A stretch of 64,000 nucleotides of DNA from Streptomyces sp. ITFR-16 (GTDB lineage: Bacteria > Actinomycetota > Actinomycetes > Streptomycetales > Streptomycetaceae): positions 3,658,001 through 3,722,000 of the forward strand of contig NZ_CP134609.1 in NCBI RefSeq assembly GCF_031844705.1, read 5' to 3'. Under the pieces are notes generated by a model. The model made no database searches. It saw only the letters and a list, made by a program, of their open reading frames with translations, and had not been told where the DNA came from. This document shows positions 32,855-41,198 of the stretch, one piece after another; the stretch's first letter is position 1, and each line of letters opens with the position of its first letter. The translations under genes and the position numbers were made by a program.

Positions 32855-34401
32855 GCACTCAGTCCCATCCGATCACGCCCCGCCGTACGTATCTCATCGG
32901 CCGCGCCCGGCCGAACGCGATCGTCGGCAAGAACCGCGAGACCGGCGAGATCGCCCTGATCATCGCCGGCGCGTTCCTCGGCATGATGAGCGGCCTGCTC
33001 GTCCCGGTCCTCTCCCTGCGCATCGTGCTGCTCACCGGTTTCCCGCTGCTCGCCCTCGCCGTCGTCTACGTCCCGTACAAGCACCGGACCTTCTACAAGT
33101 GGTTCGAGATCAACCGCAGCTACAAGCGCTCCCTGCGCCGCGGCACCACCTACCGCTCCCTCGCCATGGAAGCCGGCGTCAGCGCCGACGGCCGCGAGGT
33201 CGAGATCGGCCCGCCCCCCGGCATCGGCCGGATCAACTGGCTGGCCGCCCCCTTCGGCCCCGACGAGATCGCCGTCCTGCTGCACGCCGACCGCCGCACC
33301 GTCACCGCCGCGATCGAGATCGAGGGGCCCGGCGTCGGCCTGCGCGACAGCGAGGACCAGGAGGCCCTCGTCGACCGCTTCGGCACCCTCCTCAAGCACG
33401 TCGCCAACGGGGACGGCTTCGTCACCCGCCTCCAGATGCTCGCCCGCACCCTCCCCGCCGACCCCGACGCCCACGCCAAGGACGTCGCCCAGCGCGGCGA
33501 CAAGGCCGCCCCCGGCTGGCTCCAGGAGTCCTACGACCAGCTCCAGTCCATGGTCTCCACCTCCAGCGAGCAGCACCGCGCCTACCTCGTCGCCTGCATG
33601 CACTTCACCCGCGAGCTCGCCGCCGAGGCCCACGCCATGGCCCGCGCCGCCCGCCCGCACGCCGGCCGCAAGCTCGACCGCGACGCCGGCCTCGCCGTCG
33701 TCATGGCCCGCGAGCTCACCGACATCTGCGCCCGCCTCGCCGAGGCCGACATCCGCGTCCGCCAGCCCCTCGGCCAGAGCCGGCTCGCCTCCCTCGTGCA
33801 CTCGATGTACGACCCCGACCACCCCATCGACCACATCCAGGCCATGACCAAGCGCAACGCCTGGCCCGCCGAACTGGACGCGGTCGAGCCGACGTTCCTC
33901 CAGGCCAAGACCCGCGAGTCCGCCACCCGCGCCCCCTGGTGCCACTCCACGGCCTGGGTGAAGGAGTGGCCGATGACCCCCGTCGGCGTCAACTTCCTGG
34001 CCCCGCTCCTCGTCCACACCCCGGACGTGATCCGTACGGTCGCGGTCTGCATGGACCTCGAACCCACCGAGATCGCCATCGAGCGCATGCTCACCGAGAA
34101 GACCAACGACGAGGCCGAGGCCAGCCGCCAGGCCAAGATGAACCGCACCGTCGACCCCCGCGACATCGCCGCCCACGGCCGGCTCGACCAGCGGGGTGAA
34201 GATCTCGCCAGCGGCGCCGCCGGGGTCAACCTCGTGGGGTACATCACCGTGTCGTCGCGTTCGCCCGAGTCCCTCGCCCGCGACAAGCGGACGATCCGGG
34301 CCTCGGCCGGAAAGTCGTACCTGAAGCTGGAGTGGTGCGACCGCGAGCACCACCGCGCGTTCGTGAACACCCTGCCCTTCGCCACCGGCATCCGCCGCTA
34401 G
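32851..34401 (+). CDS. SCO6880-family protein, secretion/conjugation-associated
   Basis: 516-residue protein with a short cytoplasmic N-terminus, two membrane helices (about residues 33-53 and 56-76) and a large soluble domain. The N-terminal part (RTYLIGRARPNAIVGKNRETGEIALIIAG) resembles the PrgI/TcpE-like membrane hairpin found fused to or beside VirB4-type ATPases; the remainder looks like the N-terminal non-ATPase half of VirB4, with no P-loop. Together with the next gene it would make a split VirB4. TTG start is supported by CAGGAGG 11 nt upstream and by the TTGA overlap with the preceding stop. The name comes from the S. coelicolor family founder. Confidence 0.82.
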   Translation: MSTQSHPITPRRTYLIGRARPNAIVGKNRETGEIALIIAGAFLGMMSGLLVPVLSLRIVLLTGFPLLALAVVYVPYKHRTFYKWFEINRSYKRSLRRGTTYRSLAMEAGVSADGREVEIGPPPGIGRINWLAAPFGPDEIAVLLHADRRTVTAAIEIEGPGVGLRDSEDQEALVDRFGTLLKHVANGDGFVTRLQMLARTLPADPDAHAKDVAQRGDKAAPGWLQESYDQLQSMVSTSSEQHRAYLVACMHFTRELAAEAHAMARAARPHAGRKLDRDAGLAVVMARELTDICARLAEADIRVRQPLGQSRLASLVHSMYDPDHPIDHIQAMTKRNAWPAELDAVEPTFLQAKTRESATRAPWCHSTAWVKEWPMTPVGVNFLAPLLVHTPDVIRTVAVCMDLEPTEIAIERMLTEKTNDEAEASRQAKMNRTVDPRDIAAHGRLDQRGEDLASGAAGVNLVGYITVSSRSPESLARDKRTIRASAGKSYLKLEWCDREHHRAFVNTLPFATGIRR

Positions 34402-34442
34402 CCCACCAGCCCCGCGACACCGAGAGGGAGGTCAGTCACGCC

Positions 34443-35861
34443 ATGCGAGATCCGCTGTCCGCGTTGTCGGACGCCTTTACCGCCTTCCTCTTCGGGAAGG
34501 TGGAGACGACCCGGCTGCCCGTCCGCACCTCGACCGGACAGGCACAGGCGGTCTATCTGCCCACCGCAGCCCCCGGCCTCGGCGACTCCGGCGTGATCAT
34601 CGGCCGCGAGGTCTACTCCGGCAAGGGCTACATCTACGACCCCTTCCAGCTGTACGGGCAGCAGCTCCCCGCCCCCCACTGGCTGGTCCTCGGCGAGTCC
34701 GGCAACGGCAAGTCCGCGCTGGAGAAGACCTACGTCCTGCGCCAGCTCCGCTTCCGCGACCGCCAGGTCGTCGTCCTGGACGCCCAGGGCGAGGACGGCG
34801 TCGGCGAATGGAACCTCATCGCCCAGGAGCTGGGCCTGACCCCCATCCGCCTCGACCCGACCTCCGCGCTCAACGGCGGCATCCGGCTCAACCCGCTCGA
34901 CCCCGCGATCACCACCACCGGCCAGCTCGCCCTGCTGCGGACCATCATCGAAGTCGCCATGGGCCACGGCCTCGACGAGCGCTCCGGCTTCGCCCTCAAG
35001 GTCGCGCACGCCTATGTGAACGAGACGACGACCGACCGCCAGCCCGTCCTGATGGACATCGTCGACCAGCTCCGCCACCCGGAGCCGGAGTCCGCCGAGG
35101 CGATGAACGTCGACATAGACGACGTACGCGCCTGGGGCCTGGACGTCGCCCTCGTCCTGGACCGGCTCGTCGACGGCGACCTGCGCGGCATGTTCGACGG
35201 CCCGACCTCCGCCGGCATCGACCTCGACGCCCCGCTGATCGTCTTCGACCTCTCGCACATCGACCGCAACTCGATCGCCATGCCGATCCTGATGGCGATC
35301 GTCGGCGTCTGGCTCGAACACACCTGGATCAGGCCCGACCGCAAGAAACGCATCTTCCTGGTCGAAGAGGCCTGGCACATCATCAACTCCCCCTTCGTCG
35401 CCCAGCTCTTCCAGCGCCTGCTGAAGTTCGGCCGCCGCCTCGGACTCTCGTTCGTCGCCGTCGTCCACCACCTCAGCGACGTGGTCGACGGAGCGGCCGC
35501 CCGGGAAGCGGCGGCCATCCTGAAGATGGCATCGACCCGCACGATCTACGCCCAGAAGGCCGACGAGGCGAGAGCCACCGGCCGGGTCCTCGGCCTGCCC
35601 CGCTGGGCCGTCGAGATCATCCCCACCCTCACCCCGGGCATCGCGGTCTGGGACGTCAACGGAAACGTACAGGTCGTCAAACACCTGATCACCGAGGCCG
35701 AACGCCCCCTCGTCTTCACCGACCGCGCCATGACCGAGTCCTCCGCCACCGACCTGCTGCCGGAGGACGTACGCGCCGCCGAACTGGAGGCGGAGCAGCG
35801 CGCGGCCAGGATCGAGAACCAGCAACGGCTGAACGAGTCGTCCGAGTCAACGGTGGCATGA
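34443..35861 (+). CDS. VirB4/TraC-like secretion ATPase
   Basis: 472-residue cytoplasmic ATPase expected to energise the secretion-like complex. Walker A GESGNGKS is at residues 84-91 (WLVLGESGNGKSALEKT). A second VLDAQGEDG motif follows near 111. Walker B is KKRIFLVEEAWHII at about 301-314, with the EEAW feature typical of VirB4/TraC, and a sensor segment SFVAVVHHLSDV comes after. The protein corresponds to the C-terminal ATPase half of VirB4; the upstream SCO6880-family gene could supply the N-terminal half. GGGAGG lies 12 nt before ATG 34443. Only 1 nt separates its stop from the next start. Confidence 0.88.
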   Translation: MRDPLSALSDAFTAFLFGKVETTRLPVRTSTGQAQAVYLPTAAPGLGDSGVIIGREVYSGKGYIYDPFQLYGQQLPAPHWLVLGESGNGKSALEKTYVLRQLRFRDRQVVVLDAQGEDGVGEWNLIAQELGLTPIRLDPTSALNGGIRLNPLDPAITTTGQLALLRTIIEVAMGHGLDERSGFALKVAHAYVNETTTDRQPVLMDIVDQLRHPEPESAEAMNVDIDDVRAWGLDVALVLDRLVDGDLRGMFDGPTSAGIDLDAPLIVFDLSHIDRNSIAMPILMAIVGVWLEHTWIRPDRKKRIFLVEEAWHIINSPFVAQLFQRLLKFGRRLGLSFVAVVHHLSDVVDGAAAREAAAILKMASTRTIYAQKADEARATGRVLGLPRWAVEIIPTLTPGIAVWDVNGNVQVVKHLITEAERPLVFTDRAMTESSATDLLPEDVRAAELEAEQRAARIENQQRLNESSESTVA

Positions 35862-35862
35862 C

Positions 35863-37458
35863 ATGGCGGGGCACCACGAGGCACGGACCGGAGGCAAGGG
35901 CGGCGGCATCCCCGACGGCCTCCTGATCGGGCTGCTGGCCTTCCTCCTCGGGCTGACGCTGCTCGCCTGGACGGCCACCGGCCTCGCCGGAATCCTCGCG
36001 CACGGCGGCTGGCCCGAAGGCGTCACCCTCGCCGAGACCCCGCTGGCCCTGCGCCGCCTGCTGGAGGCCCCGCACGACCTCCCGGCCGCCTGGCCCACCA
36101 CCCCGGTCGGCGAGCTCTCCGGCTACGGGCTGTTCTGGGGCCTGTTCATCGGCGAACTGATGGTGCTGGTGGTGGTGTCGGTGTTCGTGATGGGCGTCGT
36201 CACCCGCTGGCGCGCGGTACGGGCCCGCCAGCACGCCGAACGCACCGCGCACCAGGAGCAGCAGGAACTGCTGCGGCGGGCGCAGCGCGCCGAACGCAAA
36301 CAGAACAGGCGGACGGCCCGGGCCAAGGGGAAGGCGAAGGGGAGCAAGGACCAGGAGTACGTGACCGGCACGCTGTTCCCCGCCCCGGCCGCCGACCCCG
36401 CGCCGCCGCCCACGGAGTACGCCACCGAGCCGGTCCCCCACCTCCCCGATCCGGCCGGGCCCGCGGACCCGGCGGGCGGCGCCGAACCCCTCGTCCCCGT
36501 GCCCGCCGCCGTCCCCTCCCCCCGCACCCCGCTCGTCGTCTACGGCCCCGCCACCACCCGCCGGCCCACCGCCGTCCAGGCGATCCGCGAAGCCGGCGGG
36601 CCCGTGCTCGTGGTCACCTCCGACCCCAGCGTCTGGGCCGAGACCAAGGACGCCCGCGCCAAGCTCGGCCCCGTCCTCGTCTACGACCCCGGCCACCTCT
36701 GCGACACCCCGGCCCGGCTCCACTGGGCCCCCACCGCCGGCTGCGAGCAGCCCGACCGGGCGGCCGCCCGCTCCGCCGCCCTCCTCGCCCCGGTCCGCCC
36801 GCAGGCCCGGATCGACGCGGCAACGGCCGACACCGCCGAGACCCTCCTGCAGTGCTGGCTGCACGCCGCCGCCATCGACGGCCGCCCCTTCCGCCAGGTA
36901 CACCGCTGGGCCTCGGGCGGCAGCGCCCACGAACCGGTCCGCGTGCTGCGTACACACCCCAAGGCCGCCGCCGGGCTCGCCGGGCTGCTGGAGTCGGCGC
37001 TCACCGCCCATCCCGAACGCCGGGAGATGGCACAGGAACTGACGGTACGGGCCTTCGGCGCCCTCTCCTCGGTTCACATCCGGGACGCCTGCACACCGAA
37101 CAGAACCGATGCGCTCGCCCTGGAATCTTTTGCCGACGAGGGGGGCACCCTTTATGTGGTGGGTGAACCCATCGAGACCCCGCGATCCGGTCCAGGAGCG
37201 ATGCCCCTGCTCACCGCGCTCGCCTCAGACGTGGTCGAGCACGGCCGCCGCATGGCCGCACGGTCATCCGACGGCCGGCTCGACCCACCAATGACGCTCG
37301 TCCTCGACGACGTCGCGGCCGTGGCCCCGCTGCCCCGGCTGCCGGAGCTGCTGGCGAGCGGCCAGGAGCAGGGCCTGCCCACCGTCGCCCTGCTCCGCTC
37401 CCCCGAGCAGGCCCGCTCCCGCTGGACCCAGCAGCTGCACACCCCCGCCGCGCCCTGA
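35863..37458 (+). CDS. VirD4/TraG-like membrane protein lacking a P-loop
   Basis: 531-residue protein with two N-terminal helices (about 19-47 and 88-113), a basic coiled-coil-like segment (RARQHAERTAHQEQQELLRRA...RTARAKGK, about 120-162), a proline-rich linker, and a C-terminal domain with TraG/VirD4-like strands (VLVYDPGHLCDTPARLHWAP near 265-285). At the place of Walker A the sequence is VVYGPATTRRPT (about 225-236), without GKT/S, while a Walker-B-like MTLVLDDVAAV remains. It is therefore probably a non-hydrolysing coupling-protein homologue. Last gene of the six; stop is followed by a convergent acetyltransferase gene. Corresponds from memory to SCO4126. Confidence 0.82.
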   Translation: MAGHHEARTGGKGGGIPDGLLIGLLAFLLGLTLLAWTATGLAGILAHGGWPEGVTLAETPLALRRLLEAPHDLPAAWPTTPVGELSGYGLFWGLFIGELMVLVVVSVFVMGVVTRWRAVRARQHAERTAHQEQQELLRRAQRAERKQNRRTARAKGKAKGSKDQEYVTGTLFPAPAADPAPPPTEYATEPVPHLPDPAGPADPAGGAEPLVPVPAAVPSPRTPLVVYGPATTRRPTAVQAIREAGGPVLVVTSDPSVWAETKDARAKLGPVLVYDPGHLCDTPARLHWAPTAGCEQPDRAAARSAALLAPVRPQARIDAATADTAETLLQCWLHAAAIDGRPFRQVHRWASGGSAHEPVRVLRTHPKAAAGLAGLLESALTAHPERREMAQELTVRAFGALSSVHIRDACTPNRTDALALESFADEGGTLYVVGEPIETPRSGPGAMPLLTALASDVVEHGRRMAARSSDGRLDPPMTLVLDDVAAVAPLPRLPELLASGQEQGLPTVALLRSPEQARSRWTQQLHTPAAP

Positions 37459-37478
37459 CGCCAAGCTGATACCAAGCC

Positions 37479-38042
37479 CTAGGAGCGCGTGCGCGTGATC
37501 GCGTACTCCAGCTCACGGGCCGTCGGGTCCCCCTGCATCGGCACCGTCGCACCGGTCGGCGCGAAGCCGATCCGCCGGTAGAACGCGGCGGCCCGGGGAT
37601 TGTTCTCGTGCACATACAGCCGCACCCGCTCGACCGGCGGGTCGTCCAGCGACCACGACCAGTCCAGCGCGGCCCGGAACAGCTCGTCGGCCACGCCCGC
37701 GCCCCGCACCTCCCGGCGCACGAACACCCCGACCACATGGGTCTGGTGCACCGCCGCCGCCTCACCGAACACCGCGTCCCCGTCCGGCCGCTCGACCAGC
37801 ACGGTCACCGAGCCCGCCCAGCCCCCGTCGGGGGCCTCCGCGACGAACTGCCGCACCGCGCCGTCGCCGTCCTCGGAGCCACCGGCCGTCCGCTCCCGCC
37901 AGTAGTCGTCGCTCCGTCGCACACTCTGCTCGTACGTGTCCAGGAACGCCACCGGCGCGACGGGATCCCGCAACGCGGTCAGCCGGAGTTCCTTCGCCTG
38001 CCGCCACTCGTCGGCACGCACCGGGCGTATCACATAGTCCAT
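37479..38042 (-). CDS. GNAT-family N-acetyltransferase
   Basis: 187-residue GCN5-related acetyltransferase from ATG 38042 (MDYVIRPVRADEWRQAKELR). Motif A with the acetyl-CoA pyrophosphate loop is VVGVFVRREVRGAGVADELF, where R-R-x-V-R-G-x-G-V-A fits the Q/RxxGxG/A pattern. The following VRLYVHENNPRAAAFYRRIGF is motif B. Substrate unknown. ATG 38042 follows GGTGG and starts the conserved domain directly; a longer start 12 codons upstream adds nothing recognisable. It converges on the secretion-like operon and diverges from the ABC genes. Confidence 0.9.
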   Translation of the reverse strand: MDYVIRPVRADEWRQAKELRLTALRDPVAPVAFLDTYEQSVRRSDDYWRERTAGGSEDGDGAVRQFVAEAPDGGWAGSVTVLVERPDGDAVFGEAAAVHQTHVVGVFVRREVRGAGVADELFRAALDWSWSLDDPPVERVRLYVHENNPRAAAFYRRIGFAPTGATVPMQGDPTARELEYAITRTRS

Positions 38043-38170
38043 CCACCGATCCTGACCCGGGCTCCAGGGACCGCGCAAACCGATTCCCCCGGCCCCCGGC
38101 GTCGTACCCCGGTACTACACCGGCCGCCGGATCCCGACTCCGGTCCGACGTCCGGCGCCCGCCCGCTCCG

Positions 38171-38176
38171 TAGCGT
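38171..38176 (+). promoter_or_regulatory. -10 hexamer of a probably leaderless ABC operon
   Basis: TAGCGT sits 7 nt before ATG 38184 with no ribosome-binding sequence, identical in layout to the element at 26328-26333. Confidence 0.5.
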
Positions 38177-38183
38177 CGACCGC

Positions 38184-39116
38184 ATGATCAAGGCACACGC
38201 ACTCACCAAACGGTACGGAGACACCACCGTCGTCCAGGACCTCGACTTCACGGTCCACCCGGGCACCGTCACCGGCTTCCTCGGCCCGAACGGCGCCGGA
38301 AAGTCCACCACCATGCGCATGCTCCTCGGCCTGGACGCCCCCACCCGGGGCCGCTCCACGATCGGCGGACGCGCCTACGCCGCCCACAGCGCCCCGCTCA
38401 CCGAGGTCGGCGCCCTCCTGGAGGCCCGCTCGATCCACCCCGGACGGACCGCGTTCCACCATCTGATGGCGCTCGCCCACACCCACGGCATCCCGCGCAG
38501 CCGGGTCGAGCACGTCCTCGACCTCGCCGGGCTGACCGCCGTCGCCGGCAAGCGGGTCAAGGGCTTCTCGCTCGGGATGGGCCAGCGCCTCGGCATCGCG
38601 GCCGCGCTCCTCGGCGACCCGGCCACCCTGATCCTGGACGAGCCGGTCAACGGCCTCGACCCGGAGGGCGTCCTCTGGATCCGCAACCTGCTCAGGTCCC
38701 TCGCCACCCAGGGCCGCACGGTCCTCGTCTCCTCGCACCTGATGAGCGAGATGGCCCTCACCGCCGACCACCTGGTCATCATCGGACGCGGACGCCTCCT
38801 CGCGGACACCACGGTCGCCGACTTCGTCGCCACCGCCGGCGGCGCCTCCGTCAAGGTCGTCACCCCGCAGGCCGCCGCCCTGCGCGACCTCCTCCGGGGC
38901 CCGGGCATCGACATCAGCGCCGCGGCCGACCCGGACGAGCTGGAGTTCCGCGGCACGGACGCCGCCGCCATCGGCCGTACCGCAGCCGCCCACCACATCC
39001 CGCTGTACGAACTCACCCCGCGCACCGCCTCCCTGGAACAGGCCTTCATGGACCTCACCCAGGAGTCGGTCGAATACCGCGTCACCGCCCCCGAACCGAC
39101 CGGAGCCCCGGCATGA
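38184..39116 (+). CDS. ABC exporter ATP-binding protein
   Basis: 310-residue ATPase of a two-gene ABC-2 exporter. Walker A GPNGAGKST at residues 36-44, signature FSLGMGQRLGIAAALLGDP (LGMGQ in place of LSGGQ, usual in this bacitracin/drug-export type subfamily), Walker B LILDEPVNGLDPEG, and H-loop VSSHLMSEM. A C-terminal domain of about 90 residues follows. ATG 38184 is probably the 5' end of the mRNA. Its stop overlaps the permease start (ATGA), and a two-component system follows 31 nt after the permease, so the four genes look like a stress-sensing and efflux module. Confidence 0.93.
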   Translation: MIKAHALTKRYGDTTVVQDLDFTVHPGTVTGFLGPNGAGKSTTMRMLLGLDAPTRGRSTIGGRAYAAHSAPLTEVGALLEARSIHPGRTAFHHLMALAHTHGIPRSRVEHVLDLAGLTAVAGKRVKGFSLGMGQRLGIAAALLGDPATLILDEPVNGLDPEGVLWIRNLLRSLATQGRTVLVSSHLMSEMALTADHLVIIGRGRLLADTTVADFVATAGGASVKVVTPQAAALRDLLRGPGIDISAAADPDELEFRGTDAAAIGRTAAAHHIPLYELTPRTASLEQAFMDLTQESVEYRVTAPEPTGAPA

Positions 39117-39910
39117 CCACCGCCACCACGACACCCGCCCCGCCCCCCTACCGCGTCACCCCGGCTCGGGTCCTGCGCTCCGAGTGGCACAAGCTCCGGT
39201 CCCTGCGCTCCAGCTGGATCACCCTCGGCACCGCGGCCGCCCTGGTCCTCGCCGTCGGCCTCGTCATGGGCACGACCTACACCTCCGACGGCGGCGACTC
39301 CGACGTCGACACCGTCATCCTCGTCCTCTACGGCTCCGTGCTCGGCACGCTCTGCACCGTGGTCCTGGGCATCCTCGTGACCGCCGGCGAGTACTCCTCC
39401 GGCATGATCCGCGCCTCGCTCACCGCGGTCCCGCGCAGGCTCCCCGTCCTGTGGGCCAAGGCGGCGGTCTTCACCGCCACCGTGTTCACGGCGATGCTGA
39501 CGACCGATCTGGTCACCTTCCTCGCCGCCCAGTTCTTCCTGCACGACACGGACCAGGCCGCGTCCCTCACGGACCCCGGCGTCCTGCGCGCCGTGGCCGG
39601 CAACGCCCTCGGCACCACGCTCCTCAGCCTGATCGCCCTCGGACTCGGCGCGCTCCTGCGCTCGGTCCCCGGCGCGATCGGGGCGTTCATCGGAGGCGTG
39701 ATGGTCCTCCCGGAGGTACTCACCATGCTCCCGTACGACGCCGTGGACACCGCCGTCCGCTACTTCCCCACCCAGACGGCCGGCGTCCTGGGCTCCGCCA
39801 CCCCGCTCCCCGACGCCGCCTCCAACGGCGGGGCCCTGCTCGCCCTCGTCCTGTGGGCCTCGGCCACACTGATCGCAGCCGCCGCACTGCTGCGGCGCCG
39901 GGACGCATGA
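39113..39910 (+). CDS. ABC-2 type exporter permease
   Basis: 265-residue membrane partner of the preceding ATPase (ATGA overlap). Six hydrophobic segments can be traced, the first at about residues 36-56 (SWITLGTAAALVLAVGLVMG). The conserved EYSSGMIRASLTAVPRRLPVLWAKA element at about 98-122 is the cytoplasmic coupling motif of this family. An extracytoplasmic acidic loop (TSDGGDSDVDT) follows the first helix. The last helix ends in the basic anchor LLRRRDA. Substrate unknown; drug or lantibiotic-like peptide export is typical for relatives next to two-component systems. Confidence 0.9.
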   Translation: MTTATTTPAPPPYRVTPARVLRSEWHKLRSLRSSWITLGTAAALVLAVGLVMGTTYTSDGGDSDVDTVILVLYGSVLGTLCTVVLGILVTAGEYSSGMIRASLTAVPRRLPVLWAKAAVFTATVFTAMLTTDLVTFLAAQFFLHDTDQAASLTDPGVLRAVAGNALGTTLLSLIALGLGALLRSVPGAIGAFIGGVMVLPEVLTMLPYDAVDTAVRYFPTQTAGVLGSATPLPDAASNGGALLALVLWASATLIAAAALLRRRDA

Positions 39911-39941
39911 CATCTACGGGACGGGACGCGAGGGGGCAGGG

Positions 39942-41198
39942 GTGAGGGACGACGAGACCGGCCGGGCAACGGGCGCCGCCCCGCTCACCGGACGCCTTCA
40001 GCACCTCCTCCAGCGCGTCCGCGCCTTCGACCGGCGGCGGCCCGCCGTCTGGAACGGCGCGCTCACCACCTTCTGGGTGCTGTTCGCCGTCATCGACGTC
40101 TCCTCGGGCGGCTGGCGCACGGTGGCCCTCGACCGGGGGGCGCCGCAGGGGCTGGTGCTCGTGATGAGCGTGGCGTTCTCCGCCCCGCTGCTGTGGCGCC
40201 GCAGCCACCCCCTGGCGGTGCTGGCGTTCATGGCCCCGTTCTCCCTGATCAACGTCTGGACGGGGGCGGTCCTCCAGGCCGCCTTCCTCCAGGAGATCGT
40301 CGTCTTCCAGATCGCGCTCCGACGGCCGCCGCGCGCGCTGGCATGGTCGGGCGCGATCGTCCTCGCCCCGCCGGTGATCGGCGCGCTCCACTCCCCCGCA
40401 GACTGGAACCGGCTCGTGGTCCCGCATCTGTACGCGCTCGTGTTCGCCTCCCTGGTGGGGATCGTGTTCCGTACGCGCAGGGAGTACACGGAGGCCCTCG
40501 TCGACCGCGCCGACCGGCTGGAACGCGAGCGCGACCAGCAGGCCCAGCTGGCGGCCGCCGCCGAACGGACCAGGATCGCCCGGGAGATGCACGACATCAT
40601 CGGCCACAACCTCTCGGTGATCACGGGCCTCGCGGACGGCGGCGCGTACGCCGCGGCCCGGAACCCGGAACGCGCCGCCCAGGCCCTGGACGCGATCGGC
40701 ACCACCAGCCGCCAGGCCCTCGGCGAACTCCGCCGTCTGCTCGGCGTACTCCGCGACGACCCCGACCCGGCCGACCGCACCCCGCAGCCCACCCTCGACG
40801 ACCTGGACACCCTGCTGACCGGCGTACGCGCGGCAGGTCTTCCCGTACGGCTGCGCCACCGAGGTACACCGCCTGCCGTCCCGCCCACCGCGGGACGGCA
40901 GTTGACGGTCTACCGGGTGGTGCAGGAGGCCCTGACCAATACGCTGAAGCACGGCGGCAACCACCCCGCCCTGGCGGCCGAGGTCATCCTGACCTACCGG
41001 CCGGCCGAGCTGGAGGCCCTGATCACCGACAACGGCGCCCCACGACCCGAGACCGTCGAGTCCGACGGGACCGGCCAGGGCATCACGGGCATGCGCGAAC
41101 GGGCATCCCTGTACGACGGCACCCTCGAAGCGGGCCGGCCGGCCACCACGGGCTGGCAGGTACGGCTCCGACTCCCCCTGGAGGACACTCCCTCGTGA
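39942..41198 (+). CDS. Sensor histidine kinase (NarL-type, HisKA_3)
   Basis: 418-residue membrane histidine kinase. About five hydrophobic segments occupy residues 38-175 with almost no extracytoplasmic domain, the intramembrane-sensing style. A short coiled coil (RADRLERERDQQAQLAAAAERTR) leads to the dimerisation/phosphoacceptor motif RIAREMHDIIGHNLSVI with His217. The HATPase domain contains VYRVVQEALTNTLKHGG (N box), LITDNGAP (G1-like, with DNG) and GQGITGMRERASLYDG (G2). GTG 39942 has GGGGCAGG upstream. The cognate regulator overlaps its stop by 4 nt; both follow the ABC exporter they probably control. Confidence 0.94.
   Translation: MRDDETGRATGAAPLTGRLQHLLQRVRAFDRRRPAVWNGALTTFWVLFAVIDVSSGGWRTVALDRGAPQGLVLVMSVAFSAPLLWRRSHPLAVLAFMAPFSLINVWTGAVLQAAFLQEIVVFQIALRRPPRALAWSGAIVLAPPVIGALHSPADWNRLVVPHLYALVFASLVGIVFRTRREYTEALVDRADRLERERDQQAQLAAAAERTRIAREMHDIIGHNLSVITGLADGGAYAAARNPERAAQALDAIGTTSRQALGELRRLLGVLRDDPDPADRTPQPTLDDLDTLLTGVRAAGLPVRLRHRGTPPAVPPTAGRQLTVYRVVQEALTNTLKHGGNHPALAAEVILTYRPAELEALITDNGAPRPETVESDGTGQGITGMRERASLYDGTLEAGRPATTGWQVRLRLPLEDTPS

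Noticed and set aside
30163..37458. Treating the secretion-like operon as an integrative conjugative element
   Set aside because: No relaxase, integrase, excisionase, att duplication or tRNA target is seen, and flanking genes keep the core Streptomyces order.
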